Shown here: positions 1-7,307 of the stretch, piece after piece | Layout: each line of letters starts with the position of its first letter | Position numbering within the stretch: position 1 is the stretch's first letter | Source: VGDP01 sp040905845 | Lineage (GTDB): Bacteria; Pseudomonadota; Alphaproteobacteria; SP197 | DNA: 15,991 nucleotides | Assembly: GCA_040905845.1 (NCBI GenBank) | Contig: JBBDQV010000201.1 | Location: 1-15,991, forward strand | Direction: 5' to 3' | Program-made: the position numbers and the translations under genes | Notes under the pieces: generated by a model | Databases searched by the model: none | The model's input: only the letters and a program-made list of their open reading frames with translations | What the model was told of the DNA's origin: nothing

Positions 1-757
1 GGAGCGCCAGCGTCATGGTCGGGTCGGCCAGGTGGTAGAGCGGCAGGATCAGCGCCGCCGCCCACGCGCCCGACGCGGCGAGCGTGAGCAGGAGCCAGCC
101 GGCAAGATAGGCCAGCGCCACGCTTCCCGAATCGCCGAGGAAGACGCGCGCCGGCGGCCAGTTCCAGCGGAGGAAACCGGCGGCCGCGCCGGACAGCGCG
201 ACCGCATGTGGCACCACGCTGGACGGCTGGCCGAGCACGAGCACGGCGAGCGCGGACCCGAGCCCGAGCGCGGTCGTCTCGCCCGCGGCGAGCCCATCGA
301 TGCCGTCCATGAAGTTGTAGAGATTGAGAAACCACAGCCAAATCAGCCCGGCGACGACACGATCGAACTCGGGTGGCGCGACTCCTTGCAGCACCGGCGC
401 GGGCGGCAAGGCGGCGAGACCGATGGTCACGGCGGCGGCCTGGGCCGCGAGGCGCAAGGCGCGCGACAAACCGCGCCGATCGTCGACCCAGCCGACGACC
501 AGGAGCAGGATGGCGCCCGCCGCCAGGAGTGCGACGTGACGACCAAGTCCGGTGCCGAGCGCGAGGGCGAACCACGCCGCGAGGGTGACCGCGACCGGCG
601 CGATGCCGCCGCCGCGTGGCGTCGGAACGCCGTGGCTCGATCGTTCGTTGGGGCGATCGACGAGGCCCCGACGGCCGAGCCATGGGACGATGAACCCGGT
701 GCCCGCCCAGGCGGCGGCGACCGTACCGGCGACCGTCAACGCGAGCAGCCCCGTCAT
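1..757 (-). CDS. Polyprenyl-phosphate sugar-1-phosphate transferase, WecA/WbpL/MraY type (3' end beyond window)
   Basis: An integral membrane enzyme that transfers a (N-acetyl)hexosamine-1-phosphate from a UDP-sugar to undecaprenyl phosphate, the first membrane step of many O-antigens. I translated the minus strand by eye. From the ATG at 757-755 it runs 252 codons to the window edge with no stop, so roughly 80-100 C-terminal residues of the usual 330-350 are missing. Family motifs are present: DRPNERSSHGVPTPRGGG at residues 34-51, VDDRRGLS at 91-98 (the Asp pair), NLYNFMDGIDG at 145-155 and VFLGDSGS at 205-212. Hydrophobic stretches separate them. Its ATG overlaps the stop of the carbamoyltransferase as ATGA, so it is the second gene of that operon. 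The exact sugar cannot be read; the amino-sugar context on the right favours a WbpL-like donor range. Family assignment is sure, substrate is not. Confidence 0.9.
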   Translation of the reverse strand, partial: MTGLLALTVAGTVAAAWAGTGFIVPWLGRRGLVDRPNERSSHGVPTPRGGGIAPVAVTLAAWFALALGTGLGRHVALLAAGAILLLVVGWVDDRRGLSRALRLAAQAAAVTIGLAALPPAPVLQGVAPPEFDRVVAGLIWLWFLNLYNFMDGIDGLAAGETTALGLGSALAVLVLGQPSSVVPHAVALSGAAAGFLRWNWPPARVFLGDSGSVALAYLAGWLLLTLAASGAWAAALILPLYHLADPTMTLAL

Positions 758-2475
758 CGCCGGCCACGCGCCCAGACGCCGCCGGCCGTGGCAACGGCAT
801 CCACCCGATCGTCGAGCAGCGCCCGCGCGGCCTCGTCGGGCGCGTTCACGATCGGCTCCTCGTGGACGTTGAAGCTCGTGTTGATCAGCACCGGCACGCC
901 CGTGAGCTGCTTGTAACGCGCGAGGATATCGAAGTAGAGCGGGTTGGGGGCGCGCTCGATGAGCTGCGGTCGCGCCGTGCCATCGACATGCACCGCGGCG
1001 GGAATGCGGTCGCGCCAGCGCTCGCGCACCCGGCAGGTCACCGTCATGAACCGCGCGGCGAGGCGTGACGCGGCGGGCAGATCGAACACCTCCTCGGCGT
1101 CCGCCGCGGCGATGACCGGGGCGAACGGCATGAACTCGCTGCGCGCGAGCCGGCGGTTGAGAGCGTCGTTGATCCGCGAATCGGTCGGGGCGGCGAGAAT
1201 CGAGCGGGCGCCGAGCGCGCGCGGCCCGTACTCCGCGCCGAGGGTGAACAGCCCGACCGCCTTACCCTCGACCAGCAGGCGGGGGACGGCATCGACCGGA
1301 TCGTCCGCGATGCGCGCGAGGCCCGGCGTCGAGCGAAAGACGGCGTCAGCACGGTCACCATGGTCGCGGCCGTAGTACAGGTGGTCCAGCGCGTAGCGCC
1401 GGTCGAGCCACGGCTCGATCCCGTCGCGCTCGAGCAGAACCTGGAGGATGCCGCCGGCGGGAAGTCCCGCGTCGCTCATCGCCGGATAGACGAAGACCTC
1501 GCCGACCGGTGTCTCCTCGGCGAGCCGCTGGTTGAGCCGGACGTTGGCGAACACGCCACCCGAGAGCCCGAGCCGGCGAACGCCATGGCGTTCGAGCAGA
1601 CGGCGGACGGCGGCGAGGATTTTCTCTTCCAGCACGTGCTGGATCGAAGCCGACAGGTCCTCGCGACTCGCCTCGCGGGCGAGCGCGAAGACGAAGGCGC
1701 GCATGTCTTCGTTGCTGGCGAAGTCGCTGGTAATTTGGCCGTCGTCCGCGACGCGGAAGCGCGTGGCGAGGCGGTCGGCGACGGTCGGCTCGCCGAACGC
1801 CGCCAGACCCGTGACCTTGCCCTCGTGCCGGTTCATGCGGAACCCCAGGGCCTCGGTCGCGAAGCCGTAGGCGAGTCCGAGGGAATCGATCGCCGAAGCG
1901 CGCGCGAACGCCTCGTCGCCGCCCCACATCGTCGTCAGCCGGCCGTCGCGGAAGATGCGCGCGCTCCACTGCACATTGTCGCCGCCCCCGTCCGCCGTGT
2001 AGAGGAGCGCATCGTCCCAGTCCGTGTGGAACAGGGTGGGCAGCGCGTGGGCCTGGTGGTGATTGAAGAAGCGGACGGCGCAATCGGGACGGAAACAGGC
2101 ATCGGCCAGGAAGCGCGGCGCATCGAAGATCGATGCCGAGTCCGCGTGGCCGAGGCGGGCGAGCTCGCGCTCCATGCTCTTGGGCTTGGCGCGGCCCAGC
2201 GTTTCGCGCGTGCGGGCTTCGAGACCGCGCAGGCCGTGAAGGTGCCGGTACCACGACGCCGGAAACGGCCCGCGCCCGAGCGCGACGACGTCGACGTCGC
2301 GGCGGGCGAGGCCGGTGATGGCGAGCACCTCGTCGACGCCTTCGTCGGGAAACCTGCCGCCGTCGGCCTTGATCCGGGTGAGCCGCTCCTGGGCGACCGC
2401 GGCGATCATGCGATAGTCGTCGAACAGCGCCGCGGAGGCATCGTGGCTGCCGGAAAAGGCGCCGAGCAGGATCAT
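754..2475 (-). CDS. NodU/CmcH-family O-carbamoyltransferase
   Basis: A cytoplasmic enzyme of 573 aa that transfers a carbamoyl group from carbamoyl phosphate, through a carbamoyl-adenylate intermediate, to a hydroxyl group. NodU (Nod factors), CmcH (cephamycin) and TobZ are characterised relatives. The N-terminal Kae1-like ATPase-fold domain spans about residues 1-360, with SGSHDASAAL at 8-17, the metal-binding HHQAH at 139-143, the DGGGDN turn at 162-167, HEGKVTGLAAFGEP at 217-230 and GLSGGVFANVRLNQ. The C-terminal domain (about 400-573) shows EYGPRALGARSIL and INTSFNVHEEPIV. Length is normal. The ATG at 2475 is the obvious start because the conserved N-terminus begins there. The stop overlaps the next gene as ATGA, coupling it to the sugar-phosphate transferase. 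In this locus the acceptor is probably a sugar or oligosaccharide of the polymer. That is inference; the family is certain. Confidence 0.93.
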   Translation of the reverse strand: MILLGAFSGSHDASAALFDDYRMIAAVAQERLTRIKADGGRFPDEGVDEVLAITGLARRDVDVVALGRGPFPASWYRHLHGLRGLEARTRETLGRAKPKSMERELARLGHADSASIFDAPRFLADACFRPDCAVRFFNHHQAHALPTLFHTDWDDALLYTADGGGDNVQWSARIFRDGRLTTMWGGDEAFARASAIDSLGLAYGFATEALGFRMNRHEGKVTGLAAFGEPTVADRLATRFRVADDGQITSDFASNEDMRAFVFALAREASREDLSASIQHVLEEKILAAVRRLLERHGVRRLGLSGGVFANVRLNQRLAEETPVGEVFVYPAMSDAGLPAGGILQVLLERDGIEPWLDRRYALDHLYYGRDHGDRADAVFRSTPGLARIADDPVDAVPRLLVEGKAVGLFTLGAEYGPRALGARSILAAPTDSRINDALNRRLARSEFMPFAPVIAAADAEEVFDLPAASRLAARFMTVTCRVRERWRDRIPAAVHVDGTARPQLIERAPNPLYFDILARYKQLTGVPVLINTSFNVHEEPIVNAPDEAARALLDDRVDAVATAGGVWARGRR

Positions 2476-2489
2476 GGAGTTCGTCGCCG

Positions 2490-3722
2490 TTGGGCGCGGC
2501 GACCCTATCGGCGGCCCCTGGCACCGTCAATCGAGCGCTCGTGTTCCTGATGCGCATGGCCGCGGTGGCGGCTGGCCTTGCCGTGCCCGCGCTGGTCTCG
2601 GGCCGGGCGACCTTGGGCTTGCTGTGCCTCGTCACGCTCGCGGCGACTCTGGCGGCGCCCGGCCTGCGCGCCGCGTGGCGGCGGACCCTGAAGGCGGCCG
2701 TCACGCCGCTCGGTTTCGGGGTCCTTGCCGTGCTCGCGTCGTGGCTGGTCTCGACAGCTCTCTCGTACAATCCTTGGACATCGGCGCAGACCTGGGGCCG
2801 CGTCACCGTGTTCGTCGGCGCGACGGCGTTTCTGGTGCATAGGCTAAAGGCCGATCGAGCGGCGCTGGCGCTCGGAGGCAAGACGCTGGTCGCGGCCTCC
2901 GTCGCCGCTGCCGCGATCGCGATCATCGGCCCTACAGTGCTCCCGGACCTCGTCGCGCTGGTGCGCGGCAAGGCGCCGGGCTGGCACGGCTACGAGGCGG
3001 CGCAGGCGCTCAAGGGCTTCGGCTCGGCGCTCGCCTGCCTGATGCCCGTGGTGCTGTGGGCCGGGACGTTCGCGGACGGCCGCTGGCGCCTCGCGGCATT
3101 CGCGTTCCAGCCGCTCGCCGTCGCCGCCATGGCGGTGACCGAGAGCGAGGCCGGGCTCGCCGGCGCGGCGCTCGCCCTGCTGGCGGGCGCGGCAACCTGG
3201 TTCCGGCGCGGCCTCGGCCTCGCGGCGACGCTCGCGATCGTGCTGGGCGGCGCCGTGGCCGCGCTGCTCGCGGGCTTCGGCCCGCTCGGCCCGGGCTTTG
3301 CCGCTATCGACCCGCACCGCCAGGCGATCTGGGCCGCCGCGCTCGCCTACTGGCCCGAGGCGCCGCTGTTCGGCCATGGCGTCGACGTCGCCAACCTGCT
3401 GCCGGGCGCGGACGCGATCGTTCCGGCGTTCAACCAGGCGCGCATCCCTTCGCACCCGCACGACTGGGCGGTCGAGGTCATGGTCGAGACCGGGCTTGCC
3501 GGCAGCGCCGCGCTGATGGCAGCGATCGCCCAGCTCACCGTGCGGATCGCACACCTCGATCGCGCGGGGAGCGCCGCCGGGCTCGGGCTCATGGCGGCGT
3601 TCTGGGGCTCGGGGCTGGTCAACTTCTCGCTGTGGGCGGCGTGGTGGCAGGGCGTCCTGCTGATACTCCTCGCCTTCCTGCTGGCCACAGGCGGACGAGC
3701 CCGGCCGCCGTCAGGATCGTAA
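2490..3722 (+). CDS. O-antigen ligase / Wzy polymerase-like membrane protein
   Basis: A polytopic inner-membrane protein (410 aa from the TTG start), almost entirely hydrophobic, with roughly ten to twelve likely membrane segments. Near residue 320 a loop reads SHPHDWAVEVMVETGLAG, the hallmark of the Wzy_C/WaaL superfamily, in which a His/Asn-rich periplasmic loop precedes a Glu-containing helix. A preceding long loop carries an Arg-Gln motif (HRQAIW). Members either polymerise repeat units or ligate glycan to lipid A or another acceptor; sequence alone does not separate the two. Start choice: TTG at 2490 has a GGAG 10 bases upstream (2476-2479). ATG at 2550 or 2556, immediately before the first membrane helix, is the alternative but lacks a Shine-Dalgarno. 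It is divergent from the carbamoyltransferase with only 14 bases between starts, so its promoter must lie inside that gene. Its 3' end overlaps the opposing glycosyltransferase by 104 bp. Confidence 0.8.
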   Translation: MGAATLSAAPGTVNRALVFLMRMAAVAAGLAVPALVSGRATLGLLCLVTLAATLAAPGLRAAWRRTLKAAVTPLGFGVLAVLASWLVSTALSYNPWTSAQTWGRVTVFVGATAFLVHRLKADRAALALGGKTLVAASVAAAAIAIIGPTVLPDLVALVRGKAPGWHGYEAAQALKGFGSALACLMPVVLWAGTFADGRWRLAAFAFQPLAVAAMAVTESEAGLAGAALALLAGAATWFRRGLGLAATLAIVLGGAVAALLAGFGPLGPGFAAIDPHRQAIWAAALAYWPEAPLFGHGVDVANLLPGADAIVPAFNQARIPSHPHDWAVEVMVETGLAGSAALMAAIAQLTVRIAHLDRAGSAAGLGLMAAFWGSGLVNFSLWAAWWQGVLLILLAFLLATGGRARPPSGS

Positions 3723-4998
3723 GCAGGGGCTCGAGCGGCAGCCGGTATTTCACGCCGGTCACCGGTCCGGTCACGACGACGACGTAGGCCGCGACGAGCA
3801 GGAGAAAGAGCCACGCCGCACCGGCGAGCTCGCGTCGGCGAGCGAACAGGCCGACGAGCTGGACCAGGCGCACCGCCAAGGTGGCCGCGACCGAGCCGGC
3901 CAGGAGCGCGAGCACCAGGCTGGACCGGGTCGACGTCACGTAGTTGGCGAGCTTGGCCATGAGTCCGTCGCCGGGGGTCGCGTAGAAGCTCGGCCGCTCC
4001 AGGCGCTGGATCGGCGGCACGGCGAAGACGCTGGGTGCCGCCAGATTGACCGTCGCCCCGGCGAGCCACGCCTTGGCCAAACGAACGACCCCGAGCTGCG
4101 CGGCCGCCGCGCGCGCGACCGCCATGGCCCGCGCGCTCTCGACGAACGGGTTGGCTGAATGAACGGGCGAGACGGCCTCGAGCCTGCCGCGCATGAGCTC
4201 CTGCCCGTCCTCGAAGGGCCTATGCTCGGCGAACTCGAGCGCCGCCGGCATGACCCAATGGAGTGCGTGCGTGCCGCCCTGGCTGGTCAGCGCCAGGTGG
4301 CCGAAGCTCGCGAGGTTGCGGGCCGCGAGCGGCGCCATCACCGCGAGGCACACGCCGAGCCCGAGCGCGGCCAGACCGAGCGACGGGCCAAGCCGTTGGC
4401 CACGGCGGAGCGCGCCGGCGAGCAGGACCAGGGCGAGCAGCGGCGGGAAGAATTGCATCATGGCACGCGTCAAGGTCGCGAGGCCGAGCAAGAGACCCGC
4501 GAACACGGCGCATCCCGTGGAAGGGCGTTCAAGGCATTCAACGGTCGCCAGCATCCAGCCGGCGAGCAGCGCCAGGAACAGCGTGTCGGTCAGCACCACC
4601 CCGGCCGCCGCGATCATGGTCAGGTTGAACGCGGCGAGCAGCCCCGCCGGCAATGCGAGCCGGGGGTCGATCCGGCGGGCGATCAGGGTGATCAGCACGC
4701 AGGTCAGCGCGTCGATGACGGCCTGGCCGAGCACCGGCCACAAGGCGTCGGGGCCGACGCCGGCCCGAAAGGCGGCGAGCCACAGGACGTAGAGCGGCAT
4801 GCGCTCCGTCTCCGGCTCGATGCCGAGGCCGGTTACCGTATTGAACCCGCCCGTGTCGATGAAGTCGCGCGCCAGCATCAGGTAGGTCGGCGAGTCGGGC
4901 TGCAGCAGGCTCGGCGTACCGTCGTAGACCGCCCAGAGATAGGCGAGGCGGACTCCGAGCGCGACCAGGAAGACGACGAGGACGGTGCGCCCCGTCAT
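3619..4998 (-). CDS. PMT/ArnT-like integral membrane glycosyltransferase (GT39/GT83-type fold)
   Basis: A multi-spanning membrane glycosyltransferase (459 aa) of the GT-C type, which takes sugars from polyprenyl-phosphate donors on the periplasmic side. After TM1 the first loop reads GTPSLLQPDSPTYLMLARDF, containing the Asp expected of the PMT/ArnT/PglB-like first loop, followed by RMPLYVLWLAAF. Many Leu/Ala-rich membrane segments follow. The open frame extends upstream to 5685, but that part is a shadow of the methyltransferase gene. The ATG at 4998-4996 overlaps the upstream TGA as ATGA, which fixes the start and shows coupling. The GT2 enzyme two genes upstream could make its polyprenyl-phosphate sugar, as DPM1 does for PMTs. 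The last ~34 residues, Arg/Pro-rich and non-conserved in character, lie over the convergent ligase gene. Acceptor and sugar are unknown. Confidence 0.82.
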   Translation of the reverse strand: MTGRTVLVVFLVALGVRLAYLWAVYDGTPSLLQPDSPTYLMLARDFIDTGGFNTVTGLGIEPETERMPLYVLWLAAFRAGVGPDALWPVLGQAVIDALTCVLITLIARRIDPRLALPAGLLAAFNLTMIAAAGVVLTDTLFLALLAGWMLATVECLERPSTGCAVFAGLLLGLATLTRAMMQFFPPLLALVLLAGALRRGQRLGPSLGLAALGLGVCLAVMAPLAARNLASFGHLALTSQGGTHALHWVMPAALEFAEHRPFEDGQELMRGRLEAVSPVHSANPFVESARAMAVARAAAAQLGVVRLAKAWLAGATVNLAAPSVFAVPPIQRLERPSFYATPGDGLMAKLANYVTSTRSSLVLALLAGSVAATLAVRLVQLVGLFARRRELAGAAWLFLLLVAAYVVVVTGPVTGVKYRLPLEPLLTILTAAGLVRLWPAGRRGVSAGRPATTPPTARS

Positions 4999-5720
4999 CG
5001 CCGTTCCAGGACAGCGAACAGCCGGAAGGCCATGACGGCGCCGAGGAGCGGCGCGAGCGCGTCCTCGAATCGCAGCAGCGCCGGCACCAGGGCGGCGGGC
5101 ACCAGCGACCAGCGGCGGTAGCCGCCGGACAAGGGGTAGGCCAGGAGCCCGAACCGGCGCAGCTCGATGACGGCGAGGCCTGGCACCATGGCCGAGAGCC
5201 TGTCCCGATGGCGGCGCAGCATGAGCGTCGGGATCGCCTGGTTGGCCTCGAACGGGTCGCGCGCGGCCGGGGGTGCCAGCGCCGCGAGGGGATCGACCGA
5301 GAGATCGACCGGCTCCGGATGCGCGAGCGCGAAGGCGAGCCGGCTCACCGGCGTGATCTCCGGTTCGACCAGGACGAGCCGGCCGCCTTGGCGCAAGATT
5401 CGCGCCGCCTCGGCGAGAAAGACGGCGGGCGCGGCCAGGTGGTGCAGGACGTCGACCATGACCAGGCCGGCGAAGCTCGCGTCGGCGAACGGCAGGCGAT
5501 GCGCGTCGGCGACGGCGTCGAGCCACGGCGCCGGCAGGACGTCGGTCGCGACCACGGCGGGCACGGCGGACTTCAGGTGCCCCGACCCGCCGCCGACCTC
5601 GAGCACGGGGCCCGGCGGCAGGGCGCGCACGATGCGCCGATAGGTGTCCTCGTAGACCGCGCGCAGCGCCGGTTTCCCTGCCCACGCCGCGCGGTGCGCG
5701 CCGAGGCGCGGGTCGACCAT
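4995..5720 (-). CDS. Class I SAM-dependent methyltransferase
   Basis: A soluble enzyme of 241 aa with a Methyltransf_11-type Rossmann core. Motif I is VLEVGGGSGHL at about residues 39-49, an acidic residue follows in VVATDVLPAP, the DAHRLPFADASFAGLVMVDVLHHL block (about 71-95) is the typical motif II/III, and GGRLVLVEPE ends strand 5. The C-terminal part (about 130-241) is hydrophobic with Pro and Leu-rich stretches ending in FRLFAVLERR, suggesting membrane association or a lipid-linked substrate. It starts two bases after the stop of the methyltransferase-GT2 fusion and overlaps the membrane glycosyltransferase by ATGA, so the three are one operon. Probably a glycan or lipid-carrier O-methyltransferase. 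The substrate is inferred only from the neighbours. Confidence 0.82.
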   Translation of the reverse strand: MVDPRLGAHRAAWAGKPALRAVYEDTYRRIVRALPPGPVLEVGGGSGHLKSAVPAVVATDVLPAPWLDAVADAHRLPFADASFAGLVMVDVLHHLAAPAVFLAEAARILRQGGRLVLVEPEITPVSRLAFALAHPEPVDLSVDPLAALAPPAARDPFEANQAIPTLMLRRHRDRLSAMVPGLAVIELRRFGLLAYPLSGGYRRWSLVPAALVPALLRFEDALAPLLGAVMAFRLFAVLERR

Positions 5721-5722
5721 TC

Positions 5723-7195
5723 TCAGATGGCCTTGAGCTTGCGCCAGGCGAACACCACCATGCGGATCAGCAGCCAGCCGTCGCGGAAACGCGAGATCTG
5801 CGTCTCGCCATAGCCGCGCGCGGCGTAGCGGATGGGGATTTCGACCACCTTCAGGTTCTGCTTCACCGCGCCGAAGATCAGGTCGAAGTCGCCGAACGGG
5901 TCGAAGTCGCCGAAGTAGCCGCGATCGCCCGCGATGCGCAGGTAATGCGCCTTGGTCAGCGCCTTGGTGCCGCAGAGCGTGTCGGTGAAGCGCTGGTTGA
6001 GGAGCCAGCTGAACAGGAGCGAGAACGCCCGGTTGCCGACCAGGTTCAAGAGGCGCATCGCCTGCTCCTCGCGCGGGTAGACCAGGCGCGAGCCGTTGAT
6101 GAAGTTGCCCTTGCCGGCGACCAGGGCGGCGTAGAACTTCGGAATCGTCTCGGGCGCGACCGAGAGATCGGCGTCGAGGATGACGAGGATGTCACCCTTG
6201 GCGTTGGCGAACCCCTTGCGTACCGCGTCGCCCTTGCCCTTGCCGTCCTGGCGCAGGCGTCGGATCGGCAGGTCGCGGGTCTCGGCCATCACGGCGCCGA
6301 TCTCGTCCCACGTGCCATCGCGCGAATGGCCCTCGACGAAGACGACCTCGAGGTCGCGGCAAAAGCGCGGCAGACGCTCGATCAGCGGCCGGATGTTGCC
6401 GCGCTCGTTGCGGCACGGAACGACGACGGTGCACGACGGCTCGCCTAGCGTGACGTCGGTCGCGGGTCTGGCGACGACGTAGGTCCTGAGGCAGACGTGG
6501 CGCAGCAAGGGCAGCGACGCGACGAAGCGGTTGACCAGCCGGCCGAGCCCGAGGAGCCGCATGGGCAGGAGAATCCGCCATTCGCGCTTGATCACGTCGA
6601 AGTCGGCGAGGTCGAGCAGCCCTTCGATATCAGCGGCCGACAGCCAGTTGAGCTCGGCCTGGGGCATCTTCAACCCGAAACGCTCGGCGAGCCCGAGGAT
6701 GGGCTCCCACATCTTCGAGTAGTACGCGACGACGAGCCGCGTCTCGCGCGTCGCGAGCCCGTGCAGAAGCCCGAGCGTCGTCTCGCAGTCCTCGAGCGCG
6801 CCGATGGTGTCCGACAGCACGATGACGTCGAACGGCCCGTCGAGCCGGGCGAGCGCCTCCGGATCCTCGACGTCGCCGACGTGGAACGCGAACTGCGGGT
6901 GCGCCGCGCGCGCCACCTCGACCATGCGCGGGCTGATGTCGAGACCGACGCCGACGGCCGGATCGAGCGCGGCGAGCAGCTCGCCGGTGCCGCAGCCGAG
7001 CACGAGCACCTTGCGCCCCGGCGGCACGAGGAACCGCATGTAGCGGTAGTCTTCCTCGTAGTAGTAAGCGCTCTGGCGCATCCAGCGGCGCCGCTCGGGC
7101 GCCTGGCGCTCGGCGAGCTCGAGGATCGCGCGTTTGCGCGGCGAGCGCGGGCCCGTGCCCGAGCCTTCTGGAAACGTCCGGATCTCCGCCGTCAT
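5723..7195 (-). CDS. Methyltransferase-glycosyltransferase 2 fusion (SAM methyltransferase + DPM1-like GT2)
   Basis: A two-domain protein of 490 aa. Residues about 40-210 form a class I methyltransferase with RKVLVLGCGTGELLAAL at 61-77 (motif I), GVGLDISPRMVEVAR (motif II) and FDVIVLSDTIGALED. Residues about 255-490 form a GT2 domain with CTVVVPCRNERGNI, FVEGHSRDGT, the GKGDAVRKGF segment, the metal-binding DADLSV, FINGSRLVYP and TDTLCGTKAL, the pattern of dolichyl/polyprenyl-phosphate-sugar synthases and related GTs. No C-terminal membrane pair is present, only a hydrophobic amphipathic end (WLLIRMVVFAWRKLKAI). The frame stays open upstream to 7945 through the isomerase gene, but that is shadow. 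ATG 7195 begins the plausible N-terminus, though no strong Shine-Dalgarno precedes it. First gene of a three-gene minus-strand operon. The GT2 half probably supplies a lipid-linked sugar to the PMT-like enzyme. Such fusions occur in other Proteobacteria; their product is not known to me. Confidence 0.85.
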   Translation of the reverse strand: MTAEIRTFPEGSGTGPRSPRKRAILELAERQAPERRRWMRQSAYYYEEDYRYMRFLVPPGRKVLVLGCGTGELLAALDPAVGVGLDISPRMVEVARAAHPQFAFHVGDVEDPEALARLDGPFDVIVLSDTIGALEDCETTLGLLHGLATRETRLVVAYYSKMWEPILGLAERFGLKMPQAELNWLSAADIEGLLDLADFDVIKREWRILLPMRLLGLGRLVNRFVASLPLLRHVCLRTYVVARPATDVTLGEPSCTVVVPCRNERGNIRPLIERLPRFCRDLEVVFVEGHSRDGTWDEIGAVMAETRDLPIRRLRQDGKGKGDAVRKGFANAKGDILVILDADLSVAPETIPKFYAALVAGKGNFINGSRLVYPREEQAMRLLNLVGNRAFSLLFSWLLNQRFTDTLCGTKALTKAHYLRIAGDRGYFGDFDPFGDFDLIFGAVKQNLKVVEIPIRYAARGYGETQISRFRDGWLLIRMVVFAWRKLKAI

Positions 7196-7210
7196 GATCG
7201 ATGCCGCGAG

Positions 7211-7238
7211 TTGCAGTGGACGCGCCAAGGGCGATAAT
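7211..7238 (+). promoter_or_regulatory. Candidate promoter for the isomerase/RfaH-like pair
   Basis: TTGCAG at 7211-7216 and GATAAT at 7233-7238 (five of six to TATAAT) are spaced 16 bases, which puts a transcript start near 7245. The same AT-rich core reads GATTAT on the minus strand (7239-7234) and could serve the divergent methyltransferase-GT2 operon. The -35 match is weak. Confidence 0.4.
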
Positions 7239-7307
7239 CCCTGCGATCTTAACGATGCCCTAACTCGACAGGAAGCGAACGCCGAGCCCGTGAGCACCAT
7301 CACACCC

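Noticed and set aside
32..916. 294-codon plus-strand open frame
   Set aside because: It runs opposite to the sugar-phosphate transferase and the end of the carbamoyltransferase. Its Arg/Gly/Glu-rich composition is typical of antisense frames in GC-rich DNA, and it has no recognisable domain.
1355..2971. 538-codon minus-strand and 396-codon plus-strand frames over the carbamoyltransferase
   Set aside because: Both are Arg/Ala/Pro-rich shadows of a gene with full family motifs in another frame.
5114..5124. GGCGGTAGCCG, another ops-like match
   Set aside because: It lies inside the methyltransferase gene and on the strand opposite to its transcription, and lacks the downstream TG. It is taken as background.
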